Source of the DNA: Tetragonia tetragonoides
Lineage: Eukaryota > Streptophyta > Magnoliopsida > Caryophyllales > Aizoaceae
Assembly (NCBI GenBank): GCA_038025085.1
Contig: CM076140.1
Span: forward strand, 15,148,001 to 15,212,000
Direction of reading: 5' to 3'
Length of the DNA stretch: 64,000 nt
Shown: one piece after another, positions 11,801 through 21,214 of the stretch
How the letters are laid out: each line of letters begins with the position of its first letter
Position numbering within the stretch: position 1 is the stretch's first letter
Program-made: the position numbers and the translations under genes
Notes under the pieces: generated by a model
Databases searched by the model: none
The model's input: the letters and a program-made list of their open reading frames with translations, nothing else
Told to the model about the DNA's origin: nothing

Positions 11801-13397
11801 ATATTAGGGTTAAAGGTGAGTATTAGAATCTAGGGTTTAGGTTTCATATAGAACGAGGGACTAACGATTGATTTCAATATAGAAAAATAATATTTACCTT
11901 TCTTTAGGGTATAGGCCAGAGTTTAAGGAACATAGAGTATTTATTAAGGTTTAGGGTTTAAGTTTTAAAGAATGAAGGTAATATTGATTAATTACACCAT
12001 CATCATCCTAATTTACTTTATAATCTCATAAATTTTGTATAAATGTTCATAATTTTACTACGTAGTTTCATAATTTAGCTTTAAATTTCGTCATAGTAAT
12101 TAACTCATAATAACTGATGAAGATGGTTTCATATAGATTCATAATTTTACTTTAATTTTGGTTAGATATAATTATATTTCATATAGCTATACTTTCTACA
12201 CTTTTTATGTATGTTTGTAATTACACAAATTGCAATCGCAATTCTACCTTGTAATTTCATAATCTTACAATGTAATTGAGATCATAATATAACTTTATGC
12301 TTCATCGTAGTAGTTAGCTTATAATGATAGATTAGGATAGACCCATCATTTTGTAATTTTACCTTTTGTTAAAGGGGGTTCATAATTTAAGTTTTTTTTA
12401 CTGTTGCTTGACATAATAATTATAAGTTCATATAGTCGCAAATAGATATAAATTATACTCTAGTTTTAAAATTTTATAATGTTGCAACATACTTTTATGA
12501 TTTGCGGTATATGTATATTACTTCTAATTTCTACTAACTTATTAAATAGTTAATTATTATTGTCTAGGCCATTAGAGTAGATCGAACGCGAGTTCGTGTT
12601 ATGAAGTGAATATAGCTCAGGTTGCCAGTCGGATGTACCCAAATCAACAAAGAATATGAATAGAAGGTGTGGATTGAATTCCTGTTTAGCTTAGTTTTGC
12701 AACTTCATCACTTAAAAAAAAAAAAAGAATATTGCAACTTGTCTTTTCTAATTTGTCTTCTTCTTTTGCTTCCTACTATTACGTAGAAGGTTGCAATTGA
12801 TGAAAATATTGGAAGACCTTACATTTTCAAAAAAAACTTAAAAATTTTTCCATTGAAAGAGTATTCTTTACCGAAAAGAAAGTGAAAGAAATTAAAATAA
12901 TGTGTGAGAGGAGATTAACTGTTTATTTTCTTCTTAATAACGGACATCCGTGAGTAAAATGAATCGAAGTAGAAAGAAGAAGGAAAAAAAACTAAAAATG
13001 GATAGATTTTATTTAAACATTTGAGTACAAATTAAAAGGTGGAATGAAAGGTGGTTATAAATAAAAAAGGTGAAAAGTAACAAAGATGGTAACAATTTCA
13101 ATTAAAATAATTTACTCCTATATCAACGAAGAAAGAATATTACACATTCCTTGTTAATCACTTATGAGATTACAATTTCCTAGTTTAATAATGTTATTTC
13201 TCATATTTGCAAAAAGCTCTTAATCTTTTTTGTTTTTATGTTTCAACCCTTATGACATGTCAAGCTAATTAATAGTCTTGATGATATGGCAATTACCACT
13301 TCACAGGGAGACACTTTTTTTGGTCACCAATGGAGACCCATAGAATTATTGTTAAAGATAACATTTTTGAGGTTCTTAATAGTGGACATTAAATATG
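8834..13397. other. Intron 2 of gene A: AT-rich, repetitive non-coding DNA
   Basis: No exon-like segment was found. From about 10200 to 12550 the plus strand repeats loose variants of CATAATTTTAC and TGTACAATTTT, without a fixed period. Between 11437 and 11970 there are five TTTAGGG-containing stretches. It looks like an old, decayed AT-rich repeat. Confidence 0.5.
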
Positions 13398-14330
13398 GGA
13401 AAAATTGCAAAAAGGGTACCTGAGGTTTGAGCTAATTACAAAAAGGGTATCTGTGTTTTACCTAATAGCAATTAGGGTACCTGTAGTTTGAATTTTGTCT
13501 CAAAATCAGTCATTTGGCACACAGAGTTTTATTTCCGTCTAATTTTTCACGTGCTCATCATCACATGCTAACTTATTGGGTGAGAAGACTTTAATGCCCT
13601 TATGCTTTTGGTGCTTCATTGTTGCCCAACGTTTGTATTTCAACGGTTACAAGATCAATGGTTGTGGTTTAATCAAATACTCATCAAAGGCCCAGATTAA
13701 AAAGGGTCAACGGTCAAAAAAATTTGTCTCCTCTTTATAAATTTCCTTTCCTCTTCTTTTTTTTGATCTCAAATTGTCTTTCCTCAGTTGATGAACACTT
13801 CATCAATATCTCTCAGTTTTTTTCAATATTCGGCCATTTTTTGAAAATACAAAAAAATTCAGAAAATCCCAAAATAAATCCTGGAGATCAAAAACTACTT
13901 CCAAAAGCCCACCTAAAATCTAGTTTAAATACAAAAAATCTCAAAAAATGCAGAAAATCTAAAACAACCAAAAAAAACCCACAACCCCCCGCCCAAATCC
14001 TTATAATTCCCACACCACATCCAAAAATCTTTTTTCTGAGGGGAATTAACTTTTCCAGTTTTTTTATTTGTTTTAAGTAAATAAATTTTTTTCTGAAATT
14101 TTCTTTTCAATCTTACAAATGCGTACTAATAAATTTACTATCAAGACCCTTTAAAAATGGCACGTGATGATGAGCACGTGAAAAATTGGACGAAAATTAA
14201 ACTCCGTCTGCCACATGACTGCTTTTGAGACGAAATTAAAACTACAGGTACCCTAATTACTATTAGGTAAAATACAGGTTCCCTTTTTGTAATTAGCTCA
14301 AACCCAAGGTACCTTTTTTGCAATTTTTCC
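13398..14330. mobile_element. Long-TIR non-autonomous DNA element
   Basis: About 170 bp at the left (13398-13570) recurs inverted at the right (14155-14330). Both arms carry GGAAAAATTGCAAAAA, GCTAATTACAAAAAGGG and, at the inner end, CACGTGCTCATCATCAC. Flanks share AATATG (13392-13397, 14331-14336). The long inverted arms resemble Mutator-like elements, but a 6-bp shared flank is short for that group (9 bp expected), so the superfamily is open. The interior has no transposase. It lies in intron 2 of gene A, next to exon 2. Confidence 0.7.
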
Positions 14331-14407
14331 AATATGCTTGTATCTATATTGCAAAGTACATAAATCCTACCACTAATTAATTTTAACTTTGATGCAAATA
14401 TACTTAC

Positions 14408-14593
14408 CTCTGGTCCATGCCCGGTTGTCCATTCAATTTCTTGATTTACACCTCGCAACAATTTCGATGATGTACAATTTACACGTTGAGTACCGTTATT
14501 ATTTTTACATGTACCAACAACGTTTTTTGTCTCTCCATGCTGCAACTTTGATGGAGCCAATGATCTCTCATAATGATTATCATTTGTGCCCAC
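14408..14593 (-). CDS. Gene A exon 2
   Basis: 62 codons from VGTNDNHYERSLAPSK to IEWTTGHGPE, between TATGTAG and GTAAGT. It covers the region that would hold the end of the activation peptide and the start of the catalytic domain. Its Cys-containing middle aligns only loosely with the CDGAAIRR motif of gene B. Confidence 0.8.
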
Positions 14594-14798
14594 CTACATA
14601 AATGTTCAAATATTTAATGGTCGAAAATTATTTTATCTATTAGAGGTGGCAAATAGGACGATCGGTTTGTTAATATAAATTGAAATGCAATGGACAAGTA
14701 CGTAGAGGCGTATCTGATATGGGGTACCAGGGTCAATTTAATTGAGATGCAATGCTACAAAGCTCTATTAAGAACCTCAAAAATGTTATCGATCTCAA

Positions 14799-14802
<4 letters not shown>

Positions 14803-14839
<37 letters not shown>
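14803..14839. repeat. AT dinucleotide microsatellite
   Basis: An uninterrupted (AT)n run in intron 1 of gene A. Confidence 0.95.
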
Positions 14840-14844
<5 letters not shown>

Positions 14845-14871
14845 AAAGAAAAGAAACGAAAAGAAACTTAC

Positions 14872-14931
14872 GTTGTTGATTGCTGCATGTGTAATACTCC
14901 CTTCATGAATTATTGTAGACGCTAAAGAAAT
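14872..14931 (-). pseudogene. Gene A exon 1, downstream half
   Basis: The 3' part of the signal-peptide exon (SLASTIIHEGSITHAAINN) up to the AAC|GTAAGT donor. Bases 14927-14931 (GAAAT on the plus strand) are the second copy of the target duplication made by the LTR element. The homologous stretch in gene B exon 1 reads LASTIIEEG. Confidence 0.85.
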
Positions 14932-15804
14932 TGATGTGAAATAAGTAACAAAACGGAATTTAACCTTTGATAGTATCACACAAAGAGATCTTGTTCAAGA
15001 ATCACTCAAAAACAACTCACGAATCACTCGTAAGGGTTTCAACCTGAATCACTCAGTTTGACGGGTAAATACTCACGTATTCAATTATTAATCATCAAAG
15101 CACGAGTTTACAATAGCAAAGCTCTCCCCTATTTATAGACAAAGAAATCTAAAGCTATTCGGAATCCTAATCCTAATCCAAATAGGAAACTAACTATAAA
15201 ACTAATTACAATTGTAAAACGAACTAACTAACAGCTTTTCTAATACTTAATGGACTCCTAATGCTACTAATAATTAGATTACTACTTTCCTAAATAATAA
15301 ATCACGTTTAAGGCAAGTAAAAACAAACTAGGACACAATAACTAGACTAAAGTCGTTGCCTTGGCGCGCAAGGAATATGTTCCGTAACTGGTAACTCATT
15401 TTTGACCATGTTGCGCTTTGAATTAGAGAAAACGCAAAGCATCAATGCTGTAGATCTCGATCTTATCTTTCCACAGAGATTTTAATCATCGAGTTTAGAT
15501 TTCATATGAGCGAGTTATGGCCAAAATACGAACAACTGTCAGACTTGCCAAGATTACGAGGTTCTCCATAATGAACGTGATCATATAGCAAGAGTTTTAA
15601 TCCCCATCTTGCGCGTGTATTCCAAAGTATCTTCAATGTAGGAGGCAATGTAATTGTAACCCATTTTAAAACATGCTCCATAACCCTTGGAAAACACCAT
15701 TGTTGTTCTTTAAGAGCCATGTAGGGGAATCAAGATCATTCCTAAGATCTATGTAATGGTGAATATGATATTTATCATTGTTTAAGCCTGTTGCTCCCGC
15801 ATCA
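14932..15804 (-). repeat. 3' LTR of the TR-GAG element (873 bp)
   Basis: Nearly identical to the 5' LTR with scattered substitutions, except that it lacks a 40-bp stretch present there at about 17890-17929, which exactly accounts for the length difference (873 against 913 bp). The purine-rich GAAGAAAGGGAGAT precedes it on the minus strand. Confidence 0.9.
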
Positions 15805-16835
15805 ATCTCCCTTTCTTCAAAAAGAATTGTCCCCAATTCTTGGTAGGTAACAATCTTTTCTTGAGTTTTGTCTCCATGATCTTCCATCAAATAAATCAAA
15901 CAATTCTTGGAGAAGTCAGTGTGAACGAAGTCTTCATATTTGAAAAAGATTGAATCCTTTTGAGATGTCTTCAATGAATCCACGACCACAAGGTTAGTAA
16001 TGTTGTCAACCTCATCTTCTTGACTTACCTCATCAAATATAGGTGGTTGACTTGGGTCAAAAGAAAATTCTTCTTTCAAAAGGTCATCATCATCATCATA
16101 ATTCACATATTGTGGTTTTACAATTTCAAGAGCTTCTTGTTCCCCAAATAAAGATTCTTCTATTTGTTTATCTTCTTGTTGAGAATTGATAACTTCTTGA
16201 TTTTCTTGTGAATCTACAATAGGAACAATATCTTTGAAGGAACCATTAAAATCAGATTTCTGCAAGAACTCCTCAATGATCTCTTTCTTTAGTTCTTTGG
16301 CTTCACAAGATCTCAAAGATTCTTCAGCCGCGTGCACTTATTGAATGTATTCTATAGTTACTTGAAACTTTGTAGCACATTCATCTATAAAGTGACCGAA
16401 ACCAAAACAATTGGAACACTGGTTATTATCTCGTTCCTCTTCTCTTAACTTATGCAATTGTTGTTCAATCCGTCTCACCTTCATCTCATATAGCAAAAGT
16501 TCAATTCTTTCATCATAAGAAGATGCACATGAACATTCTTGATCGTTGCTCGGATATGAAAATCTTCTATTGAGATATTTCTTCAATTTGCTCATGGTGC
16601 GGATTTTCTCTTTCCTGATGAGTTTTCTGCTATATTTCAAAGACTCCCACCAATCTAGAGCAGATCCTCTTAGGCGAGAAATTACAATCTTTACTTGCTC
16701 GTAGTCAGTAAACTCATAACATAAAAACAACTCGTCAACCCTTTTAAGCCATCGACAAAAGTCCTTTGAACAATACAACCCACTAAACTCATCTAAGTTG
16801 GACTCAATAAACTTAGATTGCCATGGTGACTTCAT
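15666..16835 (-). CDS. gag-like protein of the TR-GAG element, with one in-frame stop
   Basis: Starting at 16835 (MKSPWQSKF) the frame gives 165 residues with a Retrotrans_gag-like core (residues about 25-85, including FCRWLKRVDELFLCYEF and SALDWWESL) and a zinc knuckle CSNCFGFGHFIDEC, a perfect C-x2-C-x4-H-x4-C. A TAA at 16340-16338 ends it. The same frame continues as a Glu/Asp-rich stretch (for example YDDDDDLLKEEFSFD) and runs into the 3' LTR at 15804, stopping at 15666. The acidic tail and the single stop suggest one long gag frame that has been interrupted once. Confidence 0.8.
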
Positions 16836-17116
16836 ATTGTTTATTGCTTCAGAAGATCAATGTCGAAATAATATTTTCCACTCGTAAAAAACACAAAACT
16901 GCTCAGATTCAGTAGTAAATAATTGAATTTCATAAAATTTGCACAGGGCTAGTAAGCACAGCTTAACTAGTCTTGCTCAGAACGTCAGTTACCTGCGAAA
17001 AACACTACTTTTGTGTCGAAAACGGATACCGGAGTTCTGATGAACAACAACACGAACTCGAACAGCTTTAATAATCTTTTCTCAATCTGGATTGTTTGAA
17101 GTTTTAGAAAACTCCA

Positions 17117-17138
17117 AAAGCTTGCTCTGATACCAAGT
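17117..17138 (-). other. Primer-binding site of the TR-GAG element
   Basis: Directly after the 5' LTR the minus strand reads ACTTGGTATCAGAGCAAGC. TGGTATCAGAGC is the standard complement to the 3' end of plant initiator tRNA-Met and fixes the element's orientation. Confidence 0.9.
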
Positions 17139-18051
17139 TGATGTGAAATAAGTAACAAAACGGAATTTAACCTTTAATAGTATCACACAAAGGGATCTTG
17201 TTCAAGAATCACTCAAGAACAACTCACGAATCACTCGTAAGGGTTTCAACCTGAATCACTCAGTTTGAGGGGTAATTACTCACGTATTCAATTATTAATC
17301 ATCAAAGCACGAGTTTACAATAGCAAAGCTCTCCCCTATTTATAGACAAAGAAATCTAAAGCTATTCGGAATCCTAATCCTAATCCAAATAGGAAACTAA
17401 CTATAAAACTAATTACAATTGTAAAACGAACTAACTAACAGCTTTCCTAATACTTAATGGACTCCTAATGCTACTAATAATCAGATTACTACTTTCCTAA
17501 ATAATAAATCACGTTTAAGGCAAGTAAAAACAAACTAGGACACAATAACTAGACTAAAGTCGTTGCCTTGGCGCGCAAGGAATATGTTCCGTAATTGGTA
17601 ACTCGTTTTTGGCCATGTTGCGCTTTGAATTAGAGAAAACGCCAAGCATCAATGCTGTAGATCTCGATCTTATCTTTCCACAGAGATTTTAATCATCGAG
17701 TTTAGATTTCATATGAGCGAGTTATGGCCAAAATACGAACAACTGTCAGACTTGCCGAGATTACGAGGTTCTCCATAATGAACGTGGTCATATAGCAAGA
17801 GCTTTAATCCCCATCTTGCGCGTGTATTCCAAAGTATCTTCAATGTAGGAGGCAATGTAATTGTAACCCATTTTAAAACATGCTCCATAAACGAACATAA
17901 TAGAACTAAGATTGAATGTTCTTTCAATTCCCCTTGGAAAACACCATTGTTGTTCTTTAAGAGCCATGTAGGGGAATCAAGATCATTCCTAAGATTTATG
18001 TAATGGTAAATATGATATTTATCATTGTTTAAGCCTGTTGCTCCCGCATCA
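17139..18051 (-). repeat. 5' LTR of the TR-GAG element (913 bp)
   Basis: Holds a TATA-like CTATAAATAGG (minus strand, 17335-17345) that probably serves as its promoter core. Translation of gene A from its own ATG enters this LTR after residue 13. Confidence 0.88.
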
Positions 18052-18089
18052 GAAATGAGGAAGATGATAGTTGCAAATTGTATAGCCAT
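18052..18089 (-). pseudogene. Gene A exon 1, upstream half with start codon
   Basis: ATG at 18089 opens MAIQFATIIFLIS, the hydrophobic core of a signal peptide. The LTR element begins at the next base. The sequence after the element (14926 downward) continues the same codon. Confidence 0.85.
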
Positions 18090-18162
18090 AGGTACAAGAC
18101 TACAAGATAAGAGAGTTTTTATTTACCAAGAAAAATTTGATTGATTTATAGTTAAACTCTTT

Positions 18163-18177
18163 CCTCTTTTATATAGG
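18163..18177 (-). promoter_or_regulatory. TATA box of gene A
   Basis: Minus strand CCTATATAAAAGAGG, about 75 nt upstream of the ATG at 18089, a usual spacing for a plant gene with a short leader. Confidence 0.6.
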
Positions 18178-18476
18178 ATGTTACACTTAACTTCTTTAAG
18201 TCAATCTCTACAGTTTTTCTACTTTCTTTAATAAACCTCTTAATCCTACGTATATGTATGTTATCCTTTCCTTTAATTCAATTCGATACGTTTCTAATGC
18301 GCTTTATTTTGGTAATTAAGACTACATGAATTAAACTGGGTACGTTGAATTACCTCTAAATCACACAATCTTTCAATTACACCCACAAACCGCTTCAATT
18401 ATTAAGATCTAATGTGTGAAATTAAGGCAACATATTGTTGCTGTCAGTTCATTCCTTCAAGCAAATCTAACCTCAA

Positions 18477-18631
18477 TTAAGGTAATACAAAGCCGATTGA
18501 TTCAAATTTCCAATAACCTCCAATAATTGAAATGTAAACGCATCAATTAATTGTTAAACAATTAAGGTAATAACGCTGATTGATACAAATTCCGATTAAC
18601 CTTGATTATTGAAATGTAAACGCATCAATAT
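18477..18631 (+). repeat. Two-copy tandem repeat, about 84-bp period
   Basis: TAAGGTAATA ... GAAATGTAAACGCATCAAT occurs at 18477-18546 and again at 18561-18631. It lies 0.4 kb upstream of gene A. Confidence 0.75.
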
Positions 18632-18885
18632 GTTGCTTAAAAAAAATCTCTTTTTAATTGTATACTTCCTTTTGGAAATGAGAAAAGAAATTTATTTATT
18701 TACTTAATTTATTGATAATAAGCTATTTATTTATTTATTTATTTTATTTAGTCTAACGAGACTATCATAACAAAGGCTATACTATAGAAAATAATACTAT
18801 TTGTTTATAAATTCTCCTATGCACATAATTCATTAGGCATTTACGATTTATTTTTGATAGGGTTGGTATTTGTTCAATAGTTATA

Positions 18886-18912
18886 CCGTGCAACGCACGG
18901 GTATTAAACTAG
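18886..18912 (+). mobile_element. Helitron-like 3' terminus
   Basis: A perfect hairpin CCGTGC-AAC-GCACGG (18886-18900) is followed by GTATTAAA and CTAG (18909-18912), then T. This fits the Helitron 3' rule closely and is the best of four related ends in the window. The 5' end would lie to the left, in the upstream region of gene A, but was not identified. Confidence 0.7.
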
Positions 18913-19950
18913 TAAATAATAAATAAAAAGCCTCTTCTATGATAGCCTTTATATGACTGGTTTATTTAAATTGATGACTAAATTCAAAGCTCGTAGTGCC
19001 AAAATGTATTAAATATTTGTTACCTTAAAATATTCGATTTATCTATTGGTTCTCCGTATAAGCTTACAACTTCAACCTAATTTGAAGGTGCAGTGCACTG
19101 CTAAGCTTACGTCCTGTTAATCACACCCCCTCCCCCACCCATATAATGAGACTAAAAACTTTCATTGCATTTACACTATTAACCACCACTTATATTTTTA
19201 GTAGTAAAAAAAGGTATTACTTTCTATTACGCATAAAAATAAATAGCCCACAAAAAAATGTTATATTCCCCGATTCATCCATCTTCTAATCAAACATTAT
19301 TCATAAATTCTTATTACCTAAATCACAGGTCAACTAGATAGATTAACTCTATCTCTCCTCCCTTTATGCCATTGGATTCTCCGTAGACGATTATTTGTGA
19401 TTCATGTGATCACATCACCTTATATTGGGCTCAATAAAGCAAGTCAAACCAATCTCTATTTTATCCCTCTATCAAAAAAAGAAAAAAAAACTACCCATCC
19501 CCCTAATATCCATCTTGGTTTTTGTGAGCAAAGGAGGAGACAGAACAAATCATCCCCCCTAATTCATTGTTTCTAGGCAAAGTAGGAGAGAAAATATACT
19601 CCCTTGATTCGCCCCACTTACTATACCAATGAATTGTAAGCCACCAAAAGGTAATTAACACGGGTGTTATCTACTTTTGGCACATGAATGATACACCACT
19701 CTGATGCTGCTGTGTGAATGTTGATTCGGTGAGGTAAAGTTGCTTGATCAAAGCAATTATTTAATTAATAAGGACCACCAGGTGAGTAAGCCTTGGAGCC
19801 GGAGGCTATTGGCATAAACCCATATTCGACTCTGTTTGTCCATGACGATAACTAAATTGTGGAATTATCCGCCCTTTTATTTTCTTGGTGATTGCAACAC
19901 CGAGTTTACATGGCCGATCTTCACTTGGTGCACACGGATCATTTGGGAGT
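18913..19950. other. Intergenic AT-rich DNA
   Basis: No gene or element boundary recognised. There is a C-rich patch near 19126-19140 and poly-A tracts. Confidence 0.5.
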
Positions 19951-19989
19951 CATCTTATGGCATGTTAATCAGTTGAACAAACATGCGGC

Positions 19990-20275
19990 TATCCATCCTT
20001 GTAATGATTTTAATGTAAACAACATTGAACTTACAAGGGTCGATGCCTTTCTTTGATGTATACTGACCATCTTCGGAGTCGATTCTTGGTGCTTTGGAAT
20101 TCCTGGGATCATCTCTTATTGTGATGAACTCAATGTAAATCATTGGGCTCACAAGGGTCAATGTCCCTCCCTTGGCGTACAAACATCACTCTTAAAGTCA
20201 TTTTGTGGGACCGATCATCCTTGTAATGTATTTGACGTTAACCGCGTCGAACTTACAGTGAGTCGATATCCTTGG
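19990..20275 (-). repeat. Three degenerate ~110-bp repeats
   Basis: Plus-strand TGTAATG ... GTTAA ... GAACTTACAAGGGTCGATGCC recurs in diverged form near 20000-20048, 20119-20165 and 20222-20271. On the minus strand the first two read in one frame as related peptides (PCKFNVVYIKIIT and LVSPMIYIEFITI). They may belong to the 3' part of the gypsy-type element to the right. Confidence 0.5.
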
Positions 20276-20524
20276 AGATAAAAAACTATCGACAAGTCCA
20301 TGATCGCCAATAGATTGATGGTTTTTATTGTTTTGTCGTTAAAAGTTTATACTCCACTGTGGTTTATACTCTTGCGGGCCAGGAATAGTACAATGATTTT
20401 TTTTTTTTTGTTAATGTGGTTGCACTTGGAAAAATGTATTATCCAAACTGCCTACGTACTTGTAGTGTGTGAGACGCCTTACAAGATCAAGCCAACGTAG
20501 TTCGAGGTTTTTTTTTTTGCGTGT

Positions 20525-20529
20525 GTGTG

Positions 20530-20566
<37 letters not shown>
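20525..20566. repeat. Poly-T tract
   Basis: A nearly pure T run of about 35 nt just after TGTGTGTGG. Confidence 0.9.
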
Positions 20567-21214
20567 TAATGCAGTTTAGGCTCTTGTTTAAGAGCGTACA
20601 TGACTATGGTGCTTGGTATTTCTCCATATCTTGTCGCTTGAGTAATCCAGTTGAGTTATGGTGCTTGATAGCTTTCTCCATATCTCCTTTTTTTTTCATT
20701 TTTTTTATTTTGCAGTTTATACTCGTACTTAGGAGATTGACGAAATTTCTTCATTCGAATTTGTAGAGCTTTAACGATTTCTTCTTCTTTTCATTGGATG
20801 GGCGCAATAACTTCATGCTTGGGCCCCGGAGTTCGCGCCTTGCCCCAGGAGTGCAGTTTGCTTCATTACCGATTCCTTTCATAGAGAGTGTGGCTCGGAG
20901 GACGATCCTGCACACACGTCATCCTCTCGTAAAGAAGAACGATCTTCGTGGTTTGTGATTAGGTACCTCATACTTGCAGAGGCACCGTCTTCGACAACAA
21001 CGTGATTAGAAGAGCATATCAAGTCTGCTTGCCCACTTTCGTTGGATTATTGATGGCCAATGAGGACTACAGATCGTCTTTTAACCTTTAATGAATAGCC
21101 TGTGCTTACTTCTAAGGAGGTTAGACGCTTCATCCTGGGGAGAATATTGCTTTGTACGTCCTTGTCCGGAGAAATATCTTCTTTATCGATTGTGATGGAG
21201 TTCTTCTTTCTCCA

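Larger units (their letters stand above)
14932..18051 (-). mobile_element. Non-autonomous LTR retrotransposon with gag only (TR-GAG type)
   Basis: A complete 3,120-bp element on the minus strand: 5' LTR 18051-17139, primer-binding site at 17138-17117, gag-like frame 16835-15666, polypurine tract just before the 3' LTR, 3' LTR 15804-14932. LTRs start TG and end CA, and the 5-bp target duplication GAAAT flanks it (14927-14931, 18052-18056). Only about 1.3 kb lies between the LTRs and holds a Retrotrans_gag-like region with a CCHC knuckle; no protease, RT or integrase is present. It must depend on enzymes from an autonomous relative, probably of the gypsy group. It disrupts gene A exon 1. Confidence 0.9.
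4653..18089 (-). pseudogene. Neprosin-like (DUF239) gene A, interrupted by an LTR element
   Basis: A secreted protein of the neprosin / DUF239 type (peptidase family G3). Six exons: 1 (18089-18052 plus 14926-14872), 2 (14593-14408), 3 (8833-8675), 4 (7899-7846), 5 (7004-6867) and 6 (5030-4653), all at phase-0 GT-AG junctions. Without the insertion the frame would give 335 residues. Family marks are a hydrophobic signal peptide, the CYDTSCPGFIP segment in exon 5, WWLVA, GYW and FGGEVF in exon 6. Gln occupies the place of the conserved Glu before GW (IQVGW, exon 3). A 3,120-bp LTR element at 14932-18051 splits codon 13 of the signal peptide, so translation from the native ATG runs into LTR sequence and stops. 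The remaining exons are intact, which suggests the break is recent. Gene B is its paralogue. Confidence 0.85.

Noticed and set aside
11437..11970. Interstitial telomere array
   Set aside because: Only short isolated TTTAGGG runs, not a tandem array.
13724..14080. 118-residue open frame
   Set aside because: Lies inside the long-TIR element, low-complexity Lys/Asn/Pro sequence, no homologue recognised.
14690..14979. Open frames with long Tyr-Ile repeats on both strands
   Set aside because: They are translations of the (AT)n microsatellite; the real coding part here is gene A exon 1.
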